Source: Oidiodendron maius Zn (taxonomy: Eukaryota; Ascomycota; Leotiomycetes; Myxotrichaceae). Taken from it: a DNA stretch of 64,000 bases. The stretch is taken from NCBI GenBank assembly GCA_000827325.1, contig KN832870.1:5394001-5458000 (forward strand). The letters run 5' to 3'. Positions within the stretch are counted from its first letter, which is position 1; every line of letters begins with the position of its first letter. A program made the translations under genes and the position numbers. The notes under the pieces are model-generated. The model saw only the letters and a program-made list of their open reading frames with translations. It had not been told where the DNA came from and did not search any database. Below, piece by piece: positions 10,086 to 20,867 of this stretch.

Positions 10086-11210
10086 CCGCCTACAGGACCT
10101 ATTCTATAAAGTTATAGCTTTGCAGGCTAGGTGGTGTAATAGTAGGGGGGAGAGGCCTGTTCCTTCTATAGCTACTTAATAGAAACCAGTATCTGTCTTG
10201 TCTACTATAATCTACTCTACTCTCTATAGCGCTATATAGTTATAGCTGTCTATAGATAGCCTCAAAGCCGACATAAGGACCAGATTCGAATTTTTAGAGT
10301 TTAGTACCTGAGGCTAAAATAGTTATATTGAATAGTCTTGAAGTCAAAGATTAATAAAATAGTTTCCAATATATAATTCAATAGGTTGAATATATAGTGG
10401 TCTATTAGTATAGTAGTTATTTAATAAAGTAATGTTTTCTTATATAGTAGTTGGTATAGACACTTCTCTGAATTGTTCAAGAAGACCAGTCTTTAGTATT
10501 ATTTTGGCTGCTCTGATTGCTATCTTAGGGTCACCAAGCAGCCCTTTGAGGTTAAGTGTCAGTCTTCCGTCTGCCTATAGGTCATACCGCTCTGCTATCT
10601 ACTCCCTATACTTTAGGAGGATATATTCTACTATTTGGTCACTATATCCATATATACATTCGCTAGTATCCACTTTATTGATACTATAGAGGTAGGCTCT
10701 AAGGCCTATCTTTCTGGTTCTTATTTATATAATAATAGAACTAATTGGACAGGCTAGGTTCTAGTATATTTTAAGGACTTTCTTGTCTAGGCTAGTATCA
10801 AGGGAGTAGAGGAAACGTCCGTGTTTTCCTTGTTTCCAAATAGTCTTCCAGTTATCCTATAGGCCCTTATTAATAACCCTCTTGGCTGTCATGAAGAGGG
10901 TCTATATTCCTCTAGCTTGTCTATTGTCCTGGTCCTGGTTCCAGTTCCAGCTTTGGCTCTAGACCTGATAGCTCTCCTGTAGCACTATCCCCTCTTTAGC
11001 TGCTTGTTTAGCTGCTAGATCTACTGCTTCGTTACCTGGAACACCCTTATATACAGGTATCTATTAGAGCTCTATATCTATTCCTAAAGCAGCGACTTTC
11101 TATAGGAAAAGAAGTAGTTTCCTAAGTATATACTACCCTAATATATTTCCCGGCTTATATACAGTTCTCAAAACGCTCTGGTTATTGGTAAAAATAGTGG
11201 CTTTTCTGTA

Positions 11211-11483
11211 TTAAGGCTTAGGGCTTGCTTCAAGGATCTGGAGGGCTAGATAGATGCCTTGTAGTTCCGCTGTATATATAGTGCTTTTAGTATCGTGTCC
11301 TATATAGAGTATATATCTTTGGAATATAGGGCTACCTAGGGAGGTTGGTATCAGGAGGGTTACTGCAGCTGCTCCAATATAACCGTTAATGCCACTCCTG
11401 TTAGTATATATATAGTTGGTACTGCCTATCGAACAGATATCCTGATAGTATACTATAGCCTCCTTAGGTATACTGTTAATCAT
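11211..11483 (-). pseudogene. LINE RNase H domain relic
   Basis: A 90-residue open stretch contains YTNRSGINGYIGAAAV and, 40 residues later, STIYTAELQGIYLAL. RNase H of fungal LINEs normally reads YTDGSGI.G.IGAAAV and ..AAELQGI..AL, so the catalytic Asp and Gly are replaced by Asn and Arg. Both changes need only G-to-A on the coding strand (GAC to AAC, GGG to AGG), as RIP would produce. The domain is inactive. Confidence 0.8.
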
Positions 11484-12239
11484 AACTAACGGTAGCTTCT
11501 ACCAAGGTGTAATGATATATAGGTGCCGGTGTTCTAGACTGGTATGGCTGATTTTATAGTGTATCTGTAGTATCTTGGTATAGTAGTATAGAGGGCTTTT
11601 CTTAGAATCCTTCTAGTTAGACTTAATTGATTTATATAGTGGTGAAGATGCTATATATAAGGTGGTATAGAGACTAGTCTTTTCTATCTGCTAGTCTAAA
11701 GGTACAAGGTATACCTTAATCTCTACAGTATTTGCTACAGTAGTACAGAACGCTCCTGTAATAATTTGGGCAGCTTGCCTCTATATAGGTGCTAGGAGAT
11801 ATATCATCCTAGATTTGTTTATATATAGTTTTCCAGACAGGCAGTATAGTCTAGTCCTATACTATACCAAGCATCTATATAGTATCTGGGGTAAGATCAT
11901 GGCTTGATATACCTATCGGAGAGTGTTGAGATTGGCACCCTATATCAAGGATGCTAGGGAAGACAGTACAGTGAGTCTCTTGGTAGCCCTCTGTTATATA
12001 CACTATATATAGTCCTTCCATTCAAGCTTGCTGTCTATCTGGATATCTAGATATCTATAGGAGGAGGTAGATGTAATAGTGATCCTAGAGAGTTATAGAG
12101 GGTATATTATATTAACCTTAAGGTTCCTAGTAAAGTAGACTAGAGTATATTTTGCTGTTACAAATACTGATCTATATTTCCTGGCCTAGTCCTCTGCTTT
12201 TCTGTATACTACTTTTAGAGCTTGAGTATTGTATTGTAC

Positions 12240-12390
12240 TATAGGCCCTGCTGCTAACAGTAATATATCGTTGATGTATCCTAATATACTAACCTTTGTG
12301 CTTATATAGTCTTCCAGTAGGTCTGTATTATAGAAAAGGTAGAGTATAGGAGAGAGTAGGGAGCCTTAGGGTATACTAGTATAGACCTCA
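12240..12390 (-). pseudogene. LINE reverse-transcriptase core relic
   Basis: Reading the reverse strand, SIP-stop-GSLLSPILYLFYNTDLLE is followed by GYINDILLLAAGP. The expected forms are GVPQGSPLSPILYLFYNADLLE and GY(V/I)DDILLLA. The stop (TAA, at 12366-12368 on the forward axis) replaces the invariant Gln CAA, and the first catalytic Asp of the DD pair is Asn (codon at 12270-12272). P-to-L in GSPLSP is also a C-to-T change. Confidence 0.85.
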
Positions 12391-14069
12391 GATGCTTGTA
12401 CCGTAAATTCTAGTAGAGCTAAGGTGGTAGTATAGTTGCTAAGAAAAGAACTGATCTATTTCACTATTTTGAGGTTGATTTTCTGCTTTTGAAGGTTATA
12501 TAGTAGCCTAGGGTAAGATATATTATCGAATGCTCTAGAGATATCAAGTAGCAGCAAGCTAGCAACCTGTTTGTGCTTCTATACCTTATAGATCTTTTCA
12601 AGTAATAGGTAGATAGTATATTCTATAGATATTATCTTTTGCTCTCTAATATATATTTTTGGAAGGAGGTTATATTAATTGGCTAGATATATAAGTCTAG
12701 TGCCAATAACTGCTTCAAGTGCCTTACTAAGTATATTCAGGAGAGCAATTAGTTGGTATAACTTGGGTATAGAGTAGTTATCCTTTCCAGGCTTTCTAAA
12801 CATAACTATAATTGATTAGCAGAAGTATTATAGGAAGTACCTAAGGTTCAGGCTTATATTAAATAACTAGTATAGTATTGGTAGTATCAAGTCTAGCAGT
12901 TTTTATAGAATACCGTTTGTAATCCTGTTAGTACTAGGTGCTTTATTAGATACTGCCTTTCAGATAGCTCTCTTAATTTCTGCTTCTATAATTAGAGGAT
13001 AGCAGTAGGGTATTGGGTAGTTGTAGCTAGTGGTATCCGATAGATCAGCAGAGACTAGTAGAGGGAAGAAGGTATTCTTAAGTAATTCTGCCTTTCCCTC
13101 TAGTATAGTTTCTAGAGAGCTATCAGGCTTTATAAGGGATAGGATAACTGTTACTATTGGAATCTCTTGTCTGAGTATAGCCTACTTAGTAATCTTCTAT
13201 AGCCCTTTAGAAGACAATACTGTATCTGTTACCCTTTCCTGATAGGCTTGTTGGAGGTATTTGCTAATAAGCCTACCTTTAGAATTTCAGGCTTTCTTAT
13301 AGTCCTGCTAGTCCTCTTCTAGCCAGGAGGCTTGCTACTGCCTTCTAAGTTGCTATATCTTGGTACAAGCCTGCTTGTATTCTCTATTAAACCCTAGGAT
13401 CAATCTAGACAAGGGGTTGTTCTATAAGGTAGATATATTGATTGCTTTAAGAATAGTATAGACAAGTTATACTATCAAATTATTTAAGCCCTATAGCGTT
13501 TTTATATTAATGTTTAGTTGCTATAGCTGGTTAATTCCAGATTTAAGTATAGACCTTAGTTTATTAATGTCTATAGTGCCCTAGTTACAGGTTTAATACC
13601 TAGTAGCTTCTTTCTATTCCTAGTTAAATTGAATATTTAGAGGGAGATAGTTAGAGTTGCAGTCTAACTTGTAGGCAATCTTATAGTGTATAAGTTGTGT
13701 TTTCAGTATATAAGTAGTAAAGGTAAGATTAATGGTACTATTGTTGGTATACTAGCAGTAGGTCTTTATGCCTCTTAGTGTTAGTTGCTATAGACTAGAT
13801 GCTTTAGTAATGTTAAGGAGGTTGTATACCTGTAAAGAGGGTTGTTAATAATGTATTCCGGACTATTATAGGTGGTGTAGGTTAAAGTCTCTAAGTAGTA
13901 GGATATGGTTTTAGTAGTCTTCGTTATATAGTTTATCGCTTAAAATATCGAGAGTCTAAGTTGTTGACTTAGCTCCAGGCTTGTTATATATATTATAGAT
14001 TTGTAAGTAGTCCCTTTATAGCGTTACTACCTGGAGGATATAGATATCTCTATTAATATATTTGATATT

Positions 14070-14273
14070 CTAGACACTAGGGTCTATCCTTTTATTGATA
14101 AAGAAGCAAGTCCTAGTATACTTGCTATTAAAGTAGAGGAGGTGAAAGCGGTCCTTGGTAGGATGGTAGGTTATAGCTTGGTATCGGTTTCGGAATGGCT
14201 CTTGTAGTACTAGTATATTATAGTTATAGGTTTCCTGGAGACTAAATATCTCTGCTATGACTATATCCCTCAA
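14070..14273 (-). pseudogene. LINE APE-type endonuclease relic
   Basis: A 67-residue stretch includes ILVLQEPFRN, TYHPTKDRFHLLYF and TRTCFFINKRIDPS. These match the N-terminal part of the exonuclease-endonuclease-phosphatase domain of fungal LINEs (D-I-x-x-LQEPW, YHP...FHL, R-x-CFFINKRIDPS). The frame is closed at both ends by stops and the rest of the domain is degraded. Confidence 0.75.
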
Positions 14274-15284
14274 TTTTTGAACGTTATACTATAAGATCTT
14301 TAATATACTGCTTTTATAACTTATACACTAGAGAGGCAATTATGCTTTAAGTAGTGAGTAGTATTGTAGTTAGTAGTGGTCTCTATCCTAGTATAGGTTT
14401 AAAGCCTTTACCCTTTTCCTTACAGATCTAGAGATTTAGTTCTATATAGCTCAGAACAATATACTTCCTTAAGTTAGATAGGATATTAAAGTTCCTAGAG
14501 TAGTATAGGCAGTGCCTTATATAGCACCTGATAGCTAGCTCTATATCCCTAGTGGACTAGTTCTTATAGATATATCTATAATTGTTATATATATATCTAG
14601 ACTATATTGCTGGTTGCCTATCAGGTCTATTAGGGGTTACAGGGATATCAGGTATTGTAGAGAGAGCTGGTATCTAAGCTGATATTTGTTGGCTGGTTAA
14701 ATTTGGATTGATAGACGTTATCTATTCTTCCTCAAGTTATAGGTCTTAAAGCCAGTTATCTGGATTAAAAGAACTATCACTATTGCCAGAGATACTAAGA
14801 TCTTTATCTATAGCTAGTATAAAGTTTATATAGGATAGTACTACTATATAGGTGGTTATTTAGAAGAATATTGATAGGGTTTAGGTTAGGGGTAATAGTT
14901 CTTGTCTCTCTTGCTCCAGTTAGGTATTAGTGTTTAGTCTATATCTTAGCTAGTGAGGGGCTGGTATATAGGATATCCTGGTTCCTGGTTCTAGAGCTCC
15001 TCTAGAAGTTATAGGTACTAGGTTAGGTTCCTTTTCTTGATTTCTAGGGTTTATTACTAATGTTGCCTTTTTAGGGGGTACTAGCTAGTAGTGGTTCCTC
15101 TCCAGTTTGGCCTTGTTAACTCACTATAGTTCTTTCTGTCTTGCTAGGCAGGCAGAGCTCTATACTGTATATAATCCTTTATAGATTATATATTTGGGTA
15201 TAAATCCTGGAGTATTCTTTATAGGATAATCTTTAGATTTATATCCTCTTGTATAGTAGCTATAGGCCTGAGGAGCGCTATATT

Positions 15285-15350
15285 AAGTACCGATATGACT
15301 ATAATTATAGTATCGGAAGCATTGCTTAACCCTGCAGGATCGGTTATATA
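15285..15350 (-). pseudogene. LINE ORF1 zinc-knuckle relic
   Basis: The reverse strand reads C-R-V-K-QCFRYYNYSHIGT. LINE ORF1 proteins of fungi carry KQCFRCYNYGHIGTxC knuckles. Here the second Cys has become Tyr and the Gly has become Ser, both G-to-A changes, in the same pattern as the RT and RNase H relics. Confidence 0.65.
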
Positions 15351-16468
15351 GTTAGTAAGTATAGACTAGCCCTTCCTAGAGAAAGCCTGTATAGATAATA
15401 TTGTTAGCTGGTTCTGGTCTAGTAAATTCTATTACTATAGAGGAACTCTGCTTCTTGGTGGCTTCTTTAGTTAACTATCCGATATATATAATCTCTATAT
15501 TTAGTATAACTGAATGGTTATTAGCTAGAATCCTTTGGATAGTTCCTTGCTGGTCTTTTATATTGATTGTGTTTACTGTAATACTGTATATAATAGCTCT
15601 ATATATAGTACAGACTATCTATACTCTCAGCCCTAGTCCCTTGGACTATTCAGTATAGGTCTATAGTATTATAGTATACTCTAGTGAGTTGGTAATAGCT
15701 ATAATATCTCTACTTTTAAGTTGATAGGCAGCTACAATTTTAATATCCTGAACTTTAGGTATCTTATAGAGGATACTATTTATCTTGTTCTTAAGTTGAA
15801 CAGGGGAAAGTTATCGGAAACACTAAGCTGTTCTATAGTCTAGCAGCTTTACTATAACTTTATGTCCCTTATAGGCTATTAATATAGGGGAATTGGACAA
15901 ATAGAGGGAGTCAGGAGGTATTATATAATAGGGAGGCAGGCCTGCTCTCCCAGCTACTTGGGCCCATAAGGCTACTCGGGATTGGCCTTATAGGATAGTA
16001 TTGTAAAGGGGGGCAGTTGCTGTTTGAATAGCTGTCTTGATAGCCTTATGTTCCTTGGCATGTTCTGTATATTGTATCGTGAGCTGTTCCTTAAGATCCT
16101 GGAGTTGTATTGCAAGTACTGCCACATCATAACAGTCCGTTAGGTATTAAGATACCTTAAGCAAGAGGTATATAGTTGATTCAATATATAGGTCAATGAT
16201 ATTTATAGGGATGGCTACCACTTGGCCCTTGACTACCCTCAGGCGGGTAAATACTTTATGCAGGTATATGGCATACTCTTTCAAGTTGGTGGGTTTAGGG
16301 CTAATTCTAGGCCAAACGGGCTCTATAATTACTACAACGTGTTTTAGTTCAAACTAGATGCATCAATAGCTTTAGGAGCCAGTTAGACCAAGTATTATAC
16401 AATCAGGAATAAATTTATAGCGCGTTTTTCCAAAAAGTGGCACTGAGCTGGCGGAGGTGTTTTTCCCA

Positions 16469-16565
16469 TCAATACCATCAATACCATCAATACCATCAAT
16501 ACCATCAATACCATCAATACCATCAACGCCATCAATACCATCAACATCCTCAACACCCTCAACAC
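16469..16565 (+). repeat. ACCATCAAT minisatellite, right-hand part
   Basis: About ten 9-bp units (ACCATCAAT with ACGCC and ACATCCTCA variants) directly follow the LINE. The unit and orientation equal those at the right end of the 9459-9896 array. The two arrays most simply represent one minisatellite split by insertion of the intervening elements. Confidence 0.9.
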
Positions 16566-16761
16566 CGTTTTGACCTTGTTTTGCACCCCTTTGAAGACTA
16601 GTCTTCCCACGCTGATCAGTCTTTCGCGAAACTGTTACCGCCTCACATTTCTCTCCTCCCCTCCTCTTGTTCCCGCCGCAGCACGCGCGAGCTTGTCAAG
16701 ACGTATATCTCCGGAACTTTGTGAGCCTGTTAGCTCGACACACCTTTGCCACGCAAACAAG

Positions 16762-18714
16762 ATGGGCTACCGGCATCAGTTTTGGGTCGTGGCCCAGCTT
16801 GAAGGACGTTACCGCACCCTGGACGTCGTTAGCTCGATGAACTGTCGCGATACCGACGCCATACATGGGTGCTGGCGTTTGCTACAGATCTTTGGCTCCC
16901 ATGCGAACCGGACGCTCCTTCGTCGCGACCTCGAGCACGCGGCGAGACAAGACCAGGACTGGTGGGAATCCACCCGCATTCCCCACGAAGCCGACGACTG
17001 TGAGAAGTTTGTACCGTTCCCCTTAGTTCAGACATGCCTCTCTCTCGGTGCAGACTTCGACTCTCATCTCGATCCATTACGTATATCCAGTCACCGCTTA
17101 TGAACCGAGCAATACTCCCATGAACCACATAATGAATAATCAGAGCGGTTCTACAATCATCGACATTACCGATCTGCATCGGCTGCAGCACTGCTTTATG
17201 TTTTATCCCTCATGGAGAGATGACAAAGTCATGCAAGAACTAGAAGAGGAACGAAAGCATTGTGTGTCTGAAGAAGAACTATTTGAATTATCACAGGAAG
17301 AGACATGGAAAAGCAATGTGACCTCCTTCGATGTAGGCCGTTGACTGCCGAGACATCTCACATGGCCATGGCTTGAGAAGCATGAATTTGATCCTTATGT
17401 TGGCTTAAGCCCCTGGGATCTGATCACTCCTGATATACTCCGCGACTTGTGGCGCCAAGTTCCATGGCCACACCAAGACAGTACATCTCTCGGAGCAGGA
17501 CAGAGCCAAGATCACCAAAATCAACATGGCCATAGAAAGTGACCAACATGCCCTCCCCGACAGCTGGCATCTTACCTGACGTGATACGACAGCTTTCTCT
17601 GGAAGAAAACAGACACAAAGAAGGCCACATCACGGAAGTAGTCGAGCGCATGCCCGTCTCTAAAGAACTGCTCCAGGCTTTATGGAAGCTAGGGCCTGAA
17701 CACCAACACTCTAGTGTCATGGGCCTGCTTCAGCAAGCGGTGAGGCAAGACGGGGCAACACTCGATTTCTCGCCGTTTCCGTGGCTCCCGAGCCGGTGGT
17801 CTTACAGCTCCTGGAGGCCCTTGCCATCACTAGCGACGACGATATGCACGAGGCCATCATTCGGGTGGACTTGTCTGGCAATCGCAGCATCAGCGCCACT
17901 CTAGTGGCAAGGCTTCTCGAGTTATATCCTAACATCACCACCCTCGCCCTATTCCACACGTCTAGCAATCTCCCTCTCCAATCCCTAAGTAGTGTCCTGA
18001 CCTGGAAAAGCGGGATCGAGCTGCATCACTCGGAGCTCTTCTCGGCCGCATTTGTTGACACTCGGTCCCGGGCCTGGCACGACGAGCCGTATCAGGGGCA
18101 TATTAGCTCGATTCTAAACCATGCTCCCCAGGCCATTGGAACCGTCGACCGGGTCCTCTTCCTCTCCATCATGCAAGGCATTCCCAAGCAGGGCGACCCT
18201 CTCCGCCTCCAGGGCGGGGCCCTGAAGTAGAGTGATCTCCTTTCTCAGGACGGGTTTGGGTTCTGCCACAAGGAGCCTCCCTTTCTCCATACCGACATTC
18301 CAGTGCACGATGCCTTCCTCGACCCGTTATGCTCGTCAAGTTGGTTATCTCGACTCTTGTGGTACTTTGCCACCAATAGCGCGACGAATGACCGGCATAG
18401 TTCGCGAGGCGGCCATGCATCGTTGGGTTGTGCTTTTGCACTGGCTATGGATATCGAGGTAAGCTAGATCCGACACATTGAAAGCTCCCAGCCCAGCTCG
18501 AAATCTAACCAGTGGCTTCCCCAGGACAACTGGCGTGTTGGACCCATTCCCGCGACAGGGCGACAAAGAGATAACGATGAGACGGGGAGTTATATACCCG
18601 GCCATATCGAGCACTTATTGATGGAGTGTAAGTGCGATGAGGTCGAGGAGATCGCCGGACCGTTCTTGGAGAAGCTGGAGTGGCTGGCGGAAACCGCCAG
18701 GAAGCAGTACTGAG
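16762..18714 (+). pseudogene. Long conserved fungal protein, multiply broken
   Basis: From ATG 16762 the frame starts MGYRHQFWVVAQLEGRYRTL, which resembles a family of fungal proteins beginning MGYRHQ-(F/L)-x-V-(I/V)-A. Coding sequence then continues in changing frames: to about 17076 in frame 1, 17077-17520 in frame 2 with a TGA at 17342, about 17530-17775 in frame 1, and about 17778-18714 in frame 3 with a TAG at 18228 where GALK-stop-SDLL suggests a former Trp. One ordinary GT-AG intron (18462-18524 region) precedes the last exon, which ends ETARKQY. The second half contains leucine-rich, LRR-like phrases (LLELYPNITTLALFH). A 43-bp intron at 17048-17090 could replace the first frameshift. 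The function is not known. Confidence 0.6.
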
Positions 18715-18956
18715 CATCTTTGGCGAGATGCCTGAAAGGTTGGCACGGCGGGCAATTGGTATGGCAAATAGAGAGGCGTAGCAATCCGCTACGAGAGTCC
18801 CCAGGACAACAGAAGCCGCTTCAATTGGTTAAAGCGTCTCGCATGGTTTCAATTTATACTCCGAGGCAGGCGATTTGTAGTTTATAAGTAATGTTTAATT
18901 AGAACTCGACAGCTTTGAAATCAATAACAATGACCCTCGTGACCCCGAAAGACGGG

Positions 18957-18995
18957 AGGGACGTGAGTGGAGTGGAGTGAAGTGGAGTGGATTTG
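18957..18995 (+). repeat. Short GGAGT minisatellite
   Basis: About seven imperfect GTGGA/GGAGT 5-mers in tandem (gagtggagtggagtgaagtg...). No gene seen from here to the mariner end at 19252. A small hairpin ccgatattc/gaatatcgg lies at about 19140-19164. Confidence 0.75.
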
Positions 18996-19370
18996 GAGCA
19001 GAACTAGGGCCTTGGAGCCAGGAGATGGTGAATGTTGATGGATGCTGACTAAGGTGGCAAAATGGCAACTGGCATCTGAATACGGCCTGATTTAGTGGTG
19101 ATAATATGTATCCAGCATCAGAACGTTGAAGCAGGACATGCCGATATTCGGCGCTGAATATCGGTGTAACCACTGAATATTCGAATATATAAGGAGGCTA
19201 TTCAGACGCTCTGTAGTTAGTTATTTGAGTCCAAATATCAGCTGTATTCACCAGTGGCTAACATAATTATTTGACCAGCCGAATATTAGCCGAATATGAA
19301 AAACCTCAATTCTTGAAAGTAAATGATATAATTACATGTCAATATAGCTCCCTTAACACACTCTATATAG

Positions 19371-19495
19371 CGCGATAATACACTTGACAATCCTCCTAAA
19401 GGTATTGAAGCTAATACGCTAAAGAGAAAGCACTTTTTTGATGTATATGATGATAGAGAGCCTGGACAATCCATACACATCCGCAAATCGGGGTA
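19371..19495 (+). pseudogene. Tc1-like transposase, N-terminal scrap
   Basis: Reads DNTLDNPPKGIEANTLKRKH then FFDVYDDREPGQSI, resembling the N-terminal K-R-x-x-F-(F/Y)-x-x-Y-D helix-turn-helix start of fungal Tc1/mariner transposases. It ends at TAA 19493, precisely where GC-rich 'cgccaacgacctgccaatg' repeats of the nested element begin. Confidence 0.5.
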
Positions 19496-19739
19496 ACGCC
19501 AACGACCTGCCAATGACCCGCCAACGGCCGCCAACGGCGCCACGGACACAAGTCGATTATTTTGGCGCCAGATAAAACACTATATGACCAACTGGCAGAG
19601 GGTCTGGTACCATTGGCAAGTGGTCTGTGCAACTGGTAGGGTGTATTATTATTATTATTAGTATTAGTATTACTATATTATTACTATTAATTAACTTAAT
19701 TATAATTATTATATTACTACTACTACTACTATAATTAAA

Positions 19740-20100
19740 GGGCTAGCTTAAAGGGTTTAAAGGGCTTAGAGGCTTTGTAGGTTCAGAGGCTTACAGGTTC
19801 AGAGGCTTTGTAGGTTCAGAGGCTTTGTAGGTTCAGAGGCTTTGTAGGTTCAGAGGCTTTTTAGGTTTGAAGGGCTGGCTCAAAGGGTTCGAAGGGTTCG
19901 AAGGGTTCAGAGGGTTCGGAGGCTTCGTAGGTTCAGAGGGTTCGGAGGCTTCGTAGGTTCAGAGGCTTTGTAGGTTCGAAGGGCTGGCTCAAAGGGTTCG
20001 AAGGGTTCAGAGGGTTCTGAGGCTTCGTAGGTTCGGAGGCCTCGTAGGTTCGAAGGGCTGGCTCAAAGGGTTCAAAGGGCTAGCTAGCTTAAAGGCTTCA
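19740..20100 (+). repeat. Tandem repeat of GTAGGTTCAGAGGCTTT units
   Basis: A ~17-bp unit (ggttcagaggctttgta) recurs more than ten times, mixed with a related 'gaagggttcgaagggttc' and 'ggctggctcaaaggg' unit. The higher-order pattern repeats twice (from about 19868 and 19976). It is part of the material inserted in the mariner relic. Confidence 0.85.
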
Positions 20101-20107
20101 ATTAGGA

Positions 20108-20600
20108 GTGTATGGTTTGCCAACCAGCCGCCAGCACCCACCAACACCCACCAACCCACCAACGCTGCCAACACCCGCCAGCCGCACAGACCACCCGCCA
20201 GTGAGTAGCCAGCTAATAGCTATTGGAGCCATTGGCAACTCACTNNNNNNNNNNNNNNNNNNNNNNNNNNNNNNNNNNNNNNNNNNNNNNNNNNNNNNNN
20301 NNNNNNNNNNNNNNNNNNNNNNNNNNNNNNNNNNNNNNNNNNNNNNNNNNNNNNNNNNNNNNNNNNNNNNNNNNNNNNNNNNNNNNNNNNNNNNNNNNNN
20401 NNNNNNNNNNNNNNNNNNNNNNNNNNNNNNNNNNNNNNNNNNNNNNNNNNNNNNNNNNNNNNNNNNNNNNNNNNNNNNNNNNNNNNNNNNNNNNATAGCT
20501 ATTGGAGCCATTGGCAACTCACTGGCGGGTGGTCTGTGCGGCTGGCGGGTGTTGGCAGCGTTGGTGGGTTGGTGGGTGTTGGCGACTGGTTGGCAAACCA
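20108..20600. repeat. ~90-bp inverted repeat around an assembly gap
   Basis: The left arm (about 20112-20205, starting ggtttgccaaccagccgcc) equals the reverse complement of the right arm (about 20517-20601) with a few differences and a small insertion. Just inside both arms the phrase 'agctattggagccattgg' occurs in the same orientation (20216 and 20497). The gap 20245-20494 separates them. Structure: a foldback or TIR-type element nested in the mariner relic. Confidence 0.85.
20245..20494. other. Assembly gap (250 N)
   Basis: Run of N in the loop of the inverted repeat. The two flanks repeat the same phrase directly, so the gap probably hides further copies of that phrase. Confidence 0.97.
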
Positions 20601-20628
20601 TGACATCACTGGCGCTCTCCCGGGTTGC

Positions 20629-20766
20629 AGATGTAAGGAGGCTTTACAGGATGAATGGAGTAAGATTACTATAGAGGAAGTCCGTACGCGTATTAAGGAT
20701 ATGCCTAGGAGATACAAATCACTAGTAGAAACAGGTAGACTAGCTATCAAGACAGCATTATGGTAA
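20629..20766 (+). pseudogene. Tc1-like transposase, C-terminal scrap
   Basis: Reads ALQDEWSKITIEEVRTRI, DMPRRYKSLVETGRLAIK, TALW-stop. The C-termini of fungal Tc1/mariner transposases (DDE superfamily) read (L)QEEWDxIxxEx(V/I)RxRIxxMPxRCxxxIxxxGxxIKSALW, so the match is strong and the natural stop is retained. The catalytic part is missing. It ends about 35 bp before the right inverted terminus. Confidence 0.75.
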
Positions 20767-20867
20767 TGTAGGGTAAATAGAGCTTCATTTCAGGGTGTTT
20801 TTGAGCATTCGGGTGATTTTCGGCTGGTCGAATAATTATGTCAGGCACTGGTGATTCCACGTGTTCG

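Larger units (their letters stand above)
10086..16440 (-). mobile_element. Decayed non-LTR retrotransposon (LINE, Tad/I-like), RIP-like
   Basis: About 6.4 kb of TpA-rich DNA filled with 'ctatag', 'tatata' and in-frame stops carries, in reverse-strand order, a zinc-knuckle ORF1 relic (~15.3 kb), an APE-type endonuclease (~14.2 kb), a reverse transcriptase (~12.3 kb) and an RNase H (~11.35 kb). This gag-EN-RT-RNH order is that of Tad1/I-type LINEs of fungi. Substitutions at invariant residues are of the C-to-T/G-to-A kind expected from RIP. Both boundaries are approximate: composition changes near 10086 and near 16440. The 5' end is at the right. No intact protein remains. Confidence 0.85.
19252..20850 (+). 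mobile_element. Tc1/mariner-type DNA transposon relic, split by a nested element
   Basis: The left end (CAGTGGCTAACATAATTATT, then TGACCAGCCGAA) and the reverse complement of the right end (CAGTGCCTGACATAATTATT, then CGACCAGCCGAA) are inverted copies over about 50 bp. Inside lie an N-terminal transposase scrap (19371-19495) and a C-terminal one (20629-20766) in the same orientation, as expected for one transposase gene. The ~1.1 kb between them is foreign: minisatellite, inverted repeat and an N gap. The element cannot move on its own. A clear TA duplication is not visible. Confidence 0.8.

Noticed and set aside
11211-15658. Short open frames in the LINE region as separate genes
   Set aside because: Their motifs belong to RT, RNase H, endonuclease or ORF1 of one decayed element; the rest is AT-driven.
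20098-20674. Frames crossing the second gap
   Set aside because: They consist of N and inverted-repeat sequence; only the transposase C-terminus after 20629 is supported.
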